Below are positions 1 to 7,760 of a stretch of DNA of 30,142 nucleotides, one piece after another (positions within the stretch are counted from its first letter, which is position 1; every line of letters begins with the position of its first letter). The position numbers and the translations under genes are program-made. This stretch comes from Avimonas intestinalis (lineage in GTDB: Bacteria; Bacillota; Clostridia; Oscillospirales; Acutalibacteraceae), in NCBI GenBank assembly GCA_904380375.1, contig CAJFID010000031.1, forward strand, positions 1-30,142, written 5' to 3'. The notes beneath the pieces were generated by a model, which did no database searches, was not told the origin of the DNA, and saw nothing but the letters and a program-made list of their open reading frames with translations.

Positions 1-2
1 CG

Positions 3-3000
3 GTCGTGCTGCTCAACACGGCGGACGAGATCACCGTGACGGGCGGCGTGAGCATTACCCTGGCGGAGAACACGGTTTCGGGCGCGGTGAGCGCGACGGG
101 CGTGAACTACCTGCTGATGCAGGATAACGCGGTGGACGGCGGGATTACGACCACCGGCTCCGAAAACACCTACGGCGACGACCTGTACGATCCGACCGTG
201 CGGGAGGAGAACGGCGTCAACGAGGATCTCCTGCCCAAGACCAATGTCGAAATCTTCGCGGGCATGGAGCACAAGACCTCGGTGCGCACGGCGGACGAGA
301 CCCTGGAGCTCCAGCGGTACCTCAGCCTCTCCGCCCGCAACCAGACCTACGGGATCGTCCCGCCGGGCCTGTATACGGAAGACGCCCTGGCCCTGGCCGG
401 CGTGACCGATTACTCCCTGTACGCCTACGGCGTGGCGGTGGAGTTTGAGGAATACGAGAGCACCGTCTTCACCATGAACAATTGCCAGGACGTGACAATT
501 TACGGCCTGTATATCAGCCACGAGCTCAATGCCAACGGGCAGGGCACCGTGATTGAGAAGGGCGACGGCTACGTCATCATCCAGACCGATCCCGGCTATC
601 TGCCTGACCTGACCGACACCCACTATTATCCGGACTCCGGTTCGCTGTACGTCGAGGCGTTCCGCCCGGGCGAGGAGACGCCCTTTGCCGACATCGGCTT
701 CCAGAGCATCACCTACCTGGGCGACGGCAAGCATCGCTGCGTGCTGCGCAGCGACCGCGGGCAGGAGCTCGAGGTCGGCGGCAAAATCACGGTGCGGGGC
801 AATGGCACCAGTGTGGTTGTCCTGACCGGCTGCGGCGACGTCCGCTTTGAGGACTTCAGCATCATCAGCGGCGCGGGCTTCGGCTTCCAGGAGCGCAACG
901 GCGACGGGAACACCCAGCTCTACCGCGTGGCGATCACTCCCAAGGCGGCCCCCGTGCTTGATCCGGATATTGATCAGGATCTGTACAGCGACGGGCTGAT
1001 CTGGACCGACGAGCAGGGCCGCCTGCGCGGGCCGGCTCCGTTGATCTCAACCTGCGACGCGACCCACAGCACCAATATGCGCGTCGGCCCGCAGGTGGTC
1101 AACTGCCTGTTTGAGAACATGACCGACGACGGCACCAACATCAGCGGCGAGTTCGGCAAGGTGGTTTCCTTTAACGCGGAAGGCAACAAGCTGACCTATA
1201 CCGCCGGCGACAACTACTACTCCGGCCTGCCCGCCAACTTCCAGGTGGGCGACACGGCGCTGATCTTCACCCGCGGGGGCAAGCTGCTGGCGACCGCGAC
1301 CGTGACGGCAGAGCCCGAATCCGCCGGGTATCAGACCTACACCCTCACCCTTGACCAGGCCGTCACCCTAGAGGACGGCGCGCTGATTGAGAACCTTTCC
1401 GCCAACGGCGCGGGCTTCCTGTTTGACAACTGCCTGGTCGACACCACCCGCTCCCGCGGCTTCCTGCTCAAGGCGCCCGACGGGACGATCACCAACTGCA
1501 CCATCCGCAACGTCGGCATGGCCGCCGTGCTGGTCAAGCCGGAAATCAACGACGGATGGAACGAATGCGGCTATGTAACCAACCTCGAGATCACCAACAA
1601 CATCTTTGAGAACACCGGCTTCTACGGCAACCAGGCGATCGCCAGCCCCATCTCCATTGCGGGCGACGGCGCGGCGAGCACCGACCCGGCGATGCTGATG
1701 CATCAGGATATTCTGATCCAGAACAACATCGTCATTGACCGCAACACCGACTACGCGCTGTACATCCACGGCGCGCAGAACGTCAAGGTCCTTGACAACG
1801 ACTTCGGCGCCCGCAAGGGCGTGGCGGACGACCAGGCGGCGTCGGTGCGCATTGACGGCGCGTACGATGTCGAGGTATCCGACAACGTCTATCCTGAGAA
1901 CGCAGCGACCAAGGTGGAGCTTTCCTCCCAGACCCGTAAGATCTACGGCACCGACATTGCGGTGCCGCCCATCGGCAACTACGCGGCGGTTTCGGCCGCT
2001 ACGGTGTATACCGAGGACGGCTGGCAGGTGGAGCTGACGATTGAAAACATCGCAGAGGAAACGGTGACCTTCACCCTTGCCTTTGCCGACACCACCTCCG
2101 CCGGGCTCTTTGCCGACGGCACCGCGATCCCGACGCTCACCCTGAACGCCGGCGAGGTCCGCAAGCTCTACTTCCCCGTGCAGACCCTGCCCAGCGACAT
2201 GTCGCCCCGGCAGTCCTATGCGCAGGTGGATGTCCTGGCCCAGACGGCTACCGGTTCCGAGGGCGTGTTTGAAAGCCAGGTCACCTTCAACGGCGCGATC
2301 AAGGCCCCGGCCGAAGGGGACATCGACTGGACGGAGATCCCCGGCATCGGCCAGGAAGGCACCATGCGGGGCGAGTACATCGCCGGCGACGCGCGCTTTG
2401 CCTGGGACGACGAGAACCTGTATATGCGGGTGGAAGTCACCGACGACGTGCAGTACGACTGCGAGAACGCCGATGAGCTTTGGGACTGGGATTCCCTGCA
2501 GATCGGCTTCAGCCCCAACCGGGTCGGCTACTTCGTGTACAGCATCGGCCTGATTGACGGCGAGGTCAGCATCCATGCGGATGACGACCAGTTCGGTTCC
2601 CTGGCGGGAACCTGGCTGACCCAGGAGCAGATGCCCTCGACCATCACGCGGGACGACGAGCAGGAGATCACCACCTATACCATGGCCATCCCGTGGTCCC
2701 TGCTGGGCCTGGAAGGCAACGCCCCGGCCGGGGAGAGCTTCTGGTTTGACATCGTGATCAACGACCGGGACGGCGCCATCGGCGCCCCGGGCGAGCAGGT
2801 GCAGTGGGACCGTAACTTCCTGGAATACTACGGCGGCATCGCCAGCGGCCGGCAGCCTGCAAAATTCGGCGCCATCACCCTGATTGACGAGCCCTTCGTG
2901 ATCCCCGATGCCGACACGGCGGCGCTGGAGAAGGCGGTTGCCGACGCCAAGGCCATCGACACCACCGGCTATACGGCGGCTTCGGCGGCGGCGCTCGAGC

Positions 3001-3518
3001 AGGCCATCCAGGCGGCGGAGACGCTGCTGGCCGGCGAGCTTTCCGTCAACGATCAAGAGGCGGTCAATGCCGCTGTCCGCGCCATTGACGCCGCGGTCGA
3101 CGGGCTGGTTGAACTGGCCGACACGGCGGCGCTGGAGAAGGCGGTTGCCGACGCCAAGGCCATGGACACCACCGGCTATACGGCGGCTTCGGTGGAGGCG
3201 CTCGAGCAGGCCATCCAGGCGGCCGAGGCGCTGTTGGCCGGCGAGCTTTCCGTCAACGATCAAAAGGCGGTTGACGCGGCTGCACAGGCCATTGCCGACG
3301 CGATCGACGGCTTGGAGAAGGCGACCGATCCCGAACCCGGCACCGATCCCGAACCCGGTACGGAACCTGGCACAAAGCCCTCTGAGGAGAATCCCACAAC
3401 GGGCGAACCGTTCGGCGCACGGGGGCTCCTCCCGCTGACGGCGCTGTCCGCGCTGATGGCGGCGGCTGCGCTGCTCGGCCGGCGGTATACCCGCCGCCGG
3501 GGAGGCTTCGGGAAATAA
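3..3518 (+). CDS. Cell-wall-anchored beta-helix / CBM9-like / FIVAR protein (5' partial)
   Basis: The frame is open at the left edge, so this is the C-terminal ~1170 residues of a larger surface protein; the GTG at 6 is only the first start-like codon in the window. Residues (counted from 6) ~1-640 are rich in short N/D/G-turn beta rungs typical of right-handed parallel beta-helix proteins, often polysaccharide-acting. Residues ~660-750 look like an Ig/NEW3-type linker. Residues ~770-960 resemble a CBM9/DOMON-like sugar-binding domain (for example FAWDDENLYMRVEVTDD). Two FIVAR three-helix repeats follow at ~968-1105, then a D/E-P-G-T spacer. The C-terminus is a sorting signal: NPTTG at 1129-1133, a hydrophobic stretch and an RRYTRRR tail. 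It is probably sortase-anchored and binds or cleaves a glycan. The substrate cannot be told. A strong terminator follows 19 bases after the stop. Confidence 0.85.
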   Translation, partial: VVLLNTADEITVTGGVSITLAENTVSGAVSATGVNYLLMQDNAVDGGITTTGSENTYGDDLYDPTVREENGVNEDLLPKTNVEIFAGMEHKTSVRTADETLELQRYLSLSARNQTYGIVPPGLYTEDALALAGVTDYSLYAYGVAVEFEEYESTVFTMNNCQDVTIYGLYISHELNANGQGTVIEKGDGYVIIQTDPGYLPDLTDTHYYPDSGSLYVEAFRPGEETPFADIGFQSITYLGDGKHRCVLRSDRGQELEVGGKITVRGNGTSVVVLTGCGDVRFEDFSIISGAGFGFQERNGDGNTQLYRVAITPKAAPVLDPDIDQDLYSDGLIWTDEQGRLRGPAPLISTCDATHSTNMRVGPQVVNCLFENMTDDGTNISGEFGKVVSFNAEGNKLTYTAGDNYYSGLPANFQVGDTALIFTRGGKLLATATVTAEPESAGYQTYTLTLDQAVTLEDGALIENLSANGAGFLFDNCLVDTTRSRGFLLKAPDGTITNCTIRNVGMAAVLVKPEINDGWNECGYVTNLEITNNIFENTGFYGNQAIASPISIAGDGAASTDPAMLMHQDILIQNNIVIDRNTDYALYIHGAQNVKVLDNDFGARKGVADDQAASVRIDGAYDVEVSDNVYPENAATKVELSSQTRKIYGTDIAVPPIGNYAAVSAATVYTEDGWQVELTIENIAEETVTFTLAFADTTSAGLFADGTAIPTLTLNAGEVRKLYFPVQTLPSDMSPRQSYAQVDVLAQTATGSEGVFESQVTFNGAIKAPAEGDIDWTEIPGIGQEGTMRGEYIAGDARFAWDDENLYMRVEVTDDVQYDCENADELWDWDSLQIGFSPNRVGYFVYSIGLIDGEVSIHADDDQFGSLAGTWLTQEQMPSTITRDDEQEITTYTMAIPWSLLGLEGNAPAGESFWFDIVINDRDGAIGAPGEQVQWDRNFLEYYGGIASGRQPAKFGAITLIDEPFVIPDADTAALEKAVADAKAIDTTGYTAASAAALEQAIQAAETLLAGELSVNDQEAVNAAVRAIDAAVDGLVELADTAALEKAVADAKAMDTTGYTAASVEALEQAIQAAEALLAGELSVNDQKAVDAAAQAIADAIDGLEKATDPEPGTDPEPGTEPGTKPSEENPTTGEPFGARGLLPLTALSALMAAAALLGRRYTRRRGGFGK
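2910..3323 (+). repeat. Tandem 2 x 207-bp duplication encoding the FIVAR repeats
   Basis: Two in-frame 207-base units (2910-3116 and 3117-3323) encode the two 69-residue FIVAR modules. Long stretches are nearly identical at DNA level, for example the ADTAALEKAVADAKA coding segment. This indicates a recent internal duplication and a site prone to copy-number change between strains. Confidence 0.85.
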
Positions 3519-3536
3519 ACCCCGCGATTGACACAG

Positions 3537-3572
3537 AAAAGGGAGGCCTTACCTCGGTAAGGCCTCCCTTTT
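3537..3572 (+). terminator. Rho-independent terminator after the surface protein gene
   Basis: A perfect 13-bp stem (GGGAGGCCTTACC with GGTAAGGCCTCCC) is flanked by AAAA on the left and TTTT on the right. It starts 19 bases after the stop codon of the surface protein gene. The A/T flanks would also allow it to work on the minus strand. Confidence 0.9.
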
Positions 3573-3690
3573 CGTAGGGGATATTCCATTTTCAGCCCGC
3601 CCCCTGCACCCCGCTGCATCGGCGAAAAGGGCGCGCCGGACGGCGGCGGATAGTAGGAGATGGTAGAAGATAGCAGAAGGAAATAGAGGG

Positions 3691-3740
3691 GCAGGAAAGC
3701 ACAGGAAAGTGCAGAAAAGCGCAGAAAAGCGCAGAAGAGG
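3691..3740 (+). repeat. Five tandem 10-bp purine-rich repeats
   Basis: Five consecutive 10-base units of the form RCAGRAAAGY lie at 3691-3740 (GCAGGAAAGC, ACAGGAAAGT, GCAGAAAAGC twice, GCAGAAGAGG). Looser GATAGTAGGA-like purine repeats precede them from about 3648. The rest of 3573-3828 holds no gene that I can support. Confidence 0.7.
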
Positions 3741-3828
3741 GAAAATGAAGGAACGGGAAGGTGTCCTGCGCCTGCGTGCAGGCGGGGCGCTTGCAGGAAA
3801 CCGGCGCGGTGCTCCGGAGGCCCGCCGG

Positions 3829-4467
3829 TTATCCCAGCCCCCCGTCCGGCTCCTCTTTGACAATCAGCTCCCGCGCATAGGGCAGCCCCTTGATCCAATC
3901 GCAGAAGACGCGCCACTCGTCGAGCTTGTGGTTCCGCCGGGCGTGGTAGATATTGGTCAGCGTTTCGTAATTGAGGGTGCAGGTCCGCAGCTGGTTGTAG
4001 CTGGAGGGCAGGAGCTGGATCAGGCTGTACCACAGCGCCTTTTCCTTGGTTTGCAGGTATTCCAGCCGCAGGGTTTCCAAATAGGCGACGAAAGCCGCCA
4101 TTTGCTCCAGGGCGGGGGGCGTCATCCGGTCGGTGCTGAAATCCGCCAGGGTGAAGGGCTTGCTGTGGATTTTATGCATGGTGCTGGTGGAATTGGCGAC
4201 GGTGGCCACCTTATAGGTGTCGTACTCCTTCCACCAGTACAAGGGGGCGTTGATGTCGACAGAAACGAAGATCTGCCGGATGAATTTGCGATGGTCCCCT
4301 CCGGCGCGGCAGAGCCTCCCGGCCAGCGCCAGGTCGTTTTCTCCCAGGACGAACATGCCGTTCTCGTCCCAGTAGCTGTCGCTCCGATCCCAGCTGTTCA
4401 TCGGATTCCTTGCGCCCCGCATGGCGTTTTCCAGGTTCATGACGGACGTTCTGCTCAATTCAATCAA
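3829..4467 (-). CDS. ThyX-fold-like protein of unknown function
   Basis: This is a 212-residue soluble protein. The start is TTG at 4467, chosen because GAGGTGA ends 6 bases upstream. I do not recognise a named family with certainty. The order of motifs resembles flavin-dependent thymidylate synthase (ThyX): an early AGRLCRAGGDHRKFI segment (ThyX: AGRxCYxS...KFI), a central TYKVATVANSTSTMH at residues 84-98 where ThyX has RHRxxSxNxxSxRY, a LIQLLPSSY segment like the ThyX LP motif, and a late RNHKLDEWRVF like the AQxEIR helix. The catalytic/flavin RHR triplet is replaced by TYK, so thymidylate synthase activity is doubtful. It is monocistronic and divergent from the signal peptidase gene. The fold assignment is inference. 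Confidence 0.7.
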   Translation of the reverse strand: MIELSRTSVMNLENAMRGARNPMNSWDRSDSYWDENGMFVLGENDLALAGRLCRAGGDHRKFIRQIFVSVDINAPLYWWKEYDTYKVATVANSTSTMHKIHSKPFTLADFSTDRMTPPALEQMAAFVAYLETLRLEYLQTKEKALWYSLIQLLPSSYNQLRTCTLNYETLTNIYHARRNHKLDEWRVFCDWIKGLPYARELIVKEEPDGGLG

Positions 4468-4524
4468 AGCCGTTCACCTCTTCGTCTCGCTGCCGTGTCC
4501 GTTGGCGGCGGATTTATCCCCGCC

Positions 4525-4553
4525 ATTATACCATACCCGGCGGCCAAAGTCGA
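4525..4553 (-). promoter_or_regulatory. Promoter of the ThyX-like gene
   Basis: Read on the minus strand, TCGACT, a 17-base spacer and a perfect TATAAT preceded by TGG (extended -10). The expected transcript start is near 4518, about 50 bases before the TTG start codon. Confidence 0.65.
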
Positions 4554-4667
4554 CGAGTTCTTGCAGGTTTGTGCATATTCCTGCAGGGGCCTTGCCAAGG
4601 CTGGGCCGGCTTTCCCCCGCCGGGAGCCTCCCCTGCGCCGGGGATTATCCGGTTTTTCCCAGCGGCC

Positions 4668-4696
4668 TTGCAGAAAAAGAAGGTTTGTGGTATGAT
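4668..4696 (+). promoter_or_regulatory. Promoter of the signal peptidase gene
   Basis: TTGCAG, a 17-base spacer and TATGAT with an extended -10 TGG. Transcription would start near 4703, giving a leader of about 125 bases. The remainder of 4554-4667 shows no gene. Confidence 0.75.
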
Positions 4697-4729
4697 GTTC
4701 CTTGTTAAAATAGGCGGTTTGCCGGCAGG

Positions 4730-4762
4730 AACGTCCGCATAGTTTTTATTAGGACGTTTTTT
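4730..4762 (+). promoter_or_regulatory. Terminator-like hairpin inside the signal peptidase leader
   Basis: AACGTCC (4730-4736) pairs with GGACGTT (4752-4758), and the second arm runs into a T6 tract (4757-4762). It lies between the predicted promoter and the ribosome site, so it could attenuate expression. The 15-base loop and 7-bp stem make it a weak terminator. Confidence 0.4.
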
Positions 4763-4828
4763 ACGGCGGGTATCGGCCGGACGCCGCCCGTCCCGCGCTC
4801 TGCCGGGACCGTTTGGAGGAAATGCGTA

Positions 4829-5545
4829 ATGAAAAAGGTCTTGCGTATCATTGGGAATGTGCTGACGGTCCTTCTGCTGGTTTTTGCAATCTTTATGATG
4901 GTGTTCACCTTGATTTCGGTCAACACGGTCAACAAGGAGGATGCCAGCTTTTTCGGCTATAAGCCCTATATCGTCCTGTCGGACTCGATGAAGGACACCT
5001 TTGCGGTCGGGGACATCGCGGTGAGCAAGACGGTGGAGCCTGATACGCTGGAGGTGGGGGACATCGTCACCTTCCGCTCGATTGGCCCGAATTACGGCGA
5101 GGTCGTGACCCATAAGATCCGCGAGATCACTACCTACGAAGGGGAGCCGGCGTTCATTACCTACGGGACGACCACCGGGGCGGACGACGCCTATCCCGTG
5201 CCGTTTGACAATGTCATCGGCCAATACCAGTTCCGTCTGCCCAAAATGGGGTATTTCTTTGAATTCCTGCGGTCCCCCGCCGGCTATTTTACCGTGATTT
5301 TCCTGCCGTTCCTGCTGCTGATCGTCCTGCAAGGTGTGCGCTTTGTCCGCTTGGTGCGGCAGTACAAGAGGGAGCAGCGGGACGCCGCTGCCGCTCAGGA
5401 GGCCGCGGCGCAGGCGCAGCGCCTGGAAGCCGAGCAGATGCGGGAGGAGCTGGAGCGCCTGCGCGCCCAGATTGGCGCGCCCGAAACGGGAGAGCACCCG
5501 TCCGATCCCGGCGCCCAGGAGCAGGAGCCGGCCCACAGAGAGTAG
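4829..5545 (+). CDS. Signal peptidase I, ER/SipW type
   Basis: This 238-residue membrane serine protease should remove signal peptides from secreted precursors on the outer face of the membrane. TM1 is at ~6-30. The nucleophile motif is VLSDSM with Ser53. The general base position is His95 in VVTHKI, where ordinary bacterial signal peptidases carry Lys; the Ser-His dyad marks the archaeal/ER/SipW class. A second TM lies at ~152-172. The tail (~180-220) is a charged, Ala/Gln/Glu-rich probable cytoplasmic coiled coil. The start is ATG at 4829 with GGAGG 9 bases upstream. SipW enzymes often sit beside their biofilm-fibre substrates (TasA/camelysin), but no such gene is adjacent here. It is a single-gene unit with its own promoter and terminator. 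Confidence 0.9.
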   Translation: MKKVLRIIGNVLTVLLLVFAIFMMVFTLISVNTVNKEDASFFGYKPYIVLSDSMKDTFAVGDIAVSKTVEPDTLEVGDIVTFRSIGPNYGEVVTHKIREITTYEGEPAFITYGTTTGADDAYPVPFDNVIGQYQFRLPKMGYFFEFLRSPAGYFTVIFLPFLLLIVLQGVRFVRLVRQYKREQRDAAAAQEAAAQAQRLEAEQMREELERLRAQIGAPETGEHPSDPGAQEQEPAHRE

Positions 5546-5573
5546 CCCTGCCGCCCTTTGCGTGATAAGAACC

Positions 5574-5612
5574 AGCCGGCGCCCCTGCCGTAGGCAGCGG
5601 GCACCGGCTTTT
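5574..5612 (+). terminator. Terminator after the signal peptidase gene
   Basis: A long GC stem (AGCCGG-GCCC-CTGCC with GGCAG-GGGC-CCGGCT, one mismatch and one bulge) is followed by TTTT. Confidence 0.75.
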
Positions 5613-5647
5613 GTCCGATCGTGGGGCTTCCGGCGCTTTGCCGGGTA

Positions 5648-5675
5648 TTGACTTATCCGGGGGATATGGTAGGAT
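5648..5675 (+). promoter_or_regulatory. Promoter of the corrinoid adenosyltransferase gene
   Basis: TTGACT, a 16-base spacer and TAGGAT preceded by TGG (extended -10). The start codon lies 50 bases further on. No cobalamin riboswitch is visible in the short leader. Confidence 0.65.
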
Positions 5676-5724
5676 GAAGGCAGGCGGCGCAGGAGCCGCG
5701 GAATGACCAAAGGGGGAGCAGCGT

Positions 5725-6249
5725 ATGAACCAGCCGGGATTGATCCAGCTTTACTGCGGCGACGGAAAGGGAAAAACCTCCGCGGCGATGGGGCAGTGCC
5801 TTCGTGCGGTGGGGCACGGGCTGCGGGTCGGGATCGTCCAGTTCCTCAAGGACGGCAGCTCCGGCGAGCTGGCCGCCCTGCGCGCCTTGGACTGCGTTAC
5901 GGTTTTCCCCGCCCTGCCGGAGGTGAAATTCACCTTCGCCATGACGCCGGAGGAAAAGCGGCAGGCCAGGGACTTTAACGACCGCCTGCTAGTGTCGGCA
6001 GCCGGCCAGTCGGCGGAGCTGGATGTCCTGCTTTTGGATGAGGTGTGCGCGGCGGTGTCGACCGGCCTGCTGGACGAGGAGGCGCTCCTGCGCTTCCTGC
6101 GGGAGAAGCCGGCGGGGCTGGAGGTGCTGCTGACCGGGCGGGATCCCTCCGCCGGGCTGACGGAGCTGGCCGATTATATCAGCGAAATCCGCATGGTCCG
6201 CCATCCCTTTGAAAAAGGGGTCTCCGCGCGGGAAGGGATTGAGTGGTAG
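5725..6249 (+). CDS. cobO: Cob(I)yrinic acid a,c-diamide adenosyltransferase (CobO/CobA/BtuR family)
   Basis: This cytosolic enzyme transfers the 5'-deoxyadenosyl group of ATP to cob(I)alamin or cobyrinate diamide. At 174 residues it is close to the family's usual length. The modified P-loop GDGKGKTS is at residues 12-19. A Walker-B-like VLLLDEV follows in the middle, and the family's C-terminal signature appears as RHPFEKGVSAREGIEW. An AAAGGGGGA ribosome site precedes the ATG. It stands alone rather than in a cobalamin biosynthesis cluster, which suits a salvage role feeding B12-dependent enzymes. That role is inference. Confidence 0.92.
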   Translation: MNQPGLIQLYCGDGKGKTSAAMGQCLRAVGHGLRVGIVQFLKDGSSGELAALRALDCVTVFPALPEVKFTFAMTPEEKRQARDFNDRLLVSAAGQSAELDVLLLDEVCAAVSTGLLDEEALLRFLREKPAGLEVLLTGRDPSAGLTELADYISEIRMVRHPFEKGVSAREGIEW

Positions 6250-6309
6250 GCTCGGTCCCGCCGGCCGGAATCGGCCGCTAAAACAGGCCAGGCGGCCTTT
6301 GCCCATACC

Positions 6310-6344
6310 AAAACGCCCACCCCTGTCAAGGGGCGGGCGTTTTT
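6310..6344. terminator. Bidirectional terminator between cobO and the MFS gene
   Basis: AAAACGCCC-a-CCCCT, a GTCA loop, then AGGGG-c-GGGCGTTTT. The A-rich left and T-rich right flanks make it usable by both convergent genes. Confidence 0.85.
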
Positions 6345-6423
6345 ATAGCAGGCGGGGATCCGCCTAAGCAGGGCGCGCATAAACCCAGGTGGAGAAGATG
6401 GACGCAGCGGTGCGTTTGCCGGC

Positions 6424-7626
6424 TTATTCGGCCTTTGCCGCCTGGCGCCGCCGGCTGCACAGCCAGATGCCCAGGAGCAGCAGCACCGGGAAAACCGCCG
6501 CCGCCAGGATGCCGGTTTTCAGGTTGTCCCCGAACGCGCCGGAAACGATCCCGACCAGGGTCGGGCCGCTGGTGCATCCAAGGTCCCCGCCTAGGGCCAG
6601 CAGGGCGAACAGGGCGGTCCCTCCGTTGCGCAGGCAGGCCGCCGCTTTGCTGAAGCCGCCGGGCCACATGATGCCCACCGACAGGCCGCAGACCGCGCAT
6701 CCGACCAACCCGACTATGGGGGAGGGGATGAGGGAAATGCATAAGTAGGAGACGACGCACAGCACGCCGCTCAGGGTCATGAAGCGGTCAAGGTTGATCC
6801 GGTCGCCGTATTTGCCGTAAAAGGCCCGGGCCACCCCCATCAGGAACGCAAACGCCATCGGCCCGGCCAGGTCGCCGACCGCCTTGCTGACGCCCAGCCC
6901 CTTTTCCGCAAAGGTGGAGGCCCATTGGCTGATGGACTGCTCGCTGGCCCCGGCGCTCACCATAATCAGCATCAGCGCCCAAAAGAGCTTGGTTGAAAAC
7001 AGCTCCCGCAGGGTCATGCCGCGCGCTCCCTCCTCAATCAGGGAGCCGATCGGCGCTTTGGCAAACACCACAAGGTTCGCCAGCGGGATGATGGCCCAGA
7101 TCAGGGAGAGGATTTTCCAGTTTTCAATGCCGAACAGGGCAAAAAACAGGGTGGAGAGCAGCACGACGCCCACCTGCCCCCAGCAGTAAAAGGAATGCAG
7201 CAGGCTCATGGCCTTTTCCTTGTTTTCCGTGGGGCAGGCCTCCATGATCGGGCTGATCAGGACCTCAATCAGTCCGCTGCCGGCCGCATACAGCCCGACG
7301 GACAGCAGCAGGCCTGCGAACGGGTCGGGGAGAAGGTCGGGCAGGAACGCCAAGCCAATCAGCCCGGCGGCGGCAAAAACATGGGCCGCCAGGATGCAGG
7401 GGCGGTAGCCGATCCGGTCCACGAACTTTGTCGACAGCAGGTCGACCAGCAGCTGGATCCCGAAATTGAAGGTCACCAGGACGGTAATCTGCGTCAGGGG
7501 GATGGAGTAGCTGCTCTGGAAGGTCAAAAATAGCAGCGGGGCAAAGTTGTTGATGACCGCTTGGGTAATATAGCCGACAAAGCAGGCGTACATCGTTTTT
7601 TTATAGGGATCTTTTCTCTTTTTCAT
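6424..7626 (-). CDS. MFS transporter
   Basis: This is a 400-residue integral membrane protein with about 12 hydrophobic segments and the MFS A-loop-like DLLSTKFVDRIGYRP after TM2, where the family has GxxxDRxGRR-type residues. A secondary transporter of a small solute is expected. The overall look is nearest to the sugar/FucP-like or NNP-like members, but no substrate can be read. I placed the start at ATG 7626 because AGAGGAA lies just upstream; an in-frame GTG at 7644 would put that ribosome site inside the gene. It is divergent from an AraC regulator across a short promoter region with repeated operator sites, so it is very probably that regulator's target. Confidence 0.85.
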   Translation of the reverse strand: MKKRKDPYKKTMYACFVGYITQAVINNFAPLLFLTFQSSYSIPLTQITVLVTFNFGIQLLVDLLSTKFVDRIGYRPCILAAHVFAAAGLIGLAFLPDLLPDPFAGLLLSVGLYAAGSGLIEVLISPIMEACPTENKEKAMSLLHSFYCWGQVGVVLLSTLFFALFGIENWKILSLIWAIIPLANLVVFAKAPIGSLIEEGARGMTLRELFSTKLFWALMLIMVSAGASEQSISQWASTFAEKGLGVSKAVGDLAGPMAFAFLMGVARAFYGKYGDRINLDRFMTLSGVLCVVSYLCISLIPSPIVGLVGCAVCGLSVGIMWPGGFSKAAACLRNGGTALFALLALGGDLGCTSGPTLVGIVSGAFGDNLKTGILAAAVFPVLLLLGIWLCSRRRQAAKAE

Positions 7627-7666
7627 CGCCGTTCCTCTTTTCACTGACAGGCTGGAACGTGTTGCA

Positions 7667-7672
7667 TTATAT
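7667..7672 (-). promoter_or_regulatory. -10 box of the MFS gene promoter
   Basis: On the minus strand this is a perfect TATAAT, with transcription expected to start near 7660. No good -35 hexamer lies 17 bases upstream. Instead, operator copies sit at about -41 and -62, as expected for an activator-dependent promoter. Confidence 0.6.
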
Positions 7673-7730
7673 CGCCGGATGTGTCTGGATTTCTTGCGTT
7701 ATATCGCCGAAATATGGTAGAATATCGCCG
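7669..7730 (+). promoter_or_regulatory. Phased AraC-type operator: three ATATCGCCG direct repeats
   Basis: Identical 9-mers ATATCGCCG lie at 7669-7677, 7701-7709 and 7722-7730. Their spacing is 32 and 21 bases, about three and two helical turns. Copies 1 and 2 extend to a common TTGCRTTATATCGCCG. A 21-bp direct-repeat spacing is the classic geometry of AraC/XylS half sites. Copy 1 overlaps the MFS -10 box and copy 3 overlaps the araC-gene -10 box. Confidence 0.7.
7695..7723 (+). promoter_or_regulatory. Promoter of the AraC-type regulator gene
   Basis: TTGCGT, a 17-base spacer and TAGAAT with extended TGG. The spacer contains operator copy 2, and copy 3 overlaps the -10 box. This suggests autoregulation. 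Confidence 0.7.
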
Positions 7731-7760
7731 AGATCGAAAAACCGTGAAAAGGGGGGCATG

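Noticed and set aside
1368..3263. A 631-codon minus-strand frame opposite the beta-helix/FIVAR gene
   Set aside because: Same mirror-frame effect. The sense strand has clear domains and a sorting signal, and the antisense product has none.
5676..5724. Cobalamin riboswitch before cobO
   Set aside because: The leader from the predicted promoter is under 50 bases and has no B12-box-like sequence.
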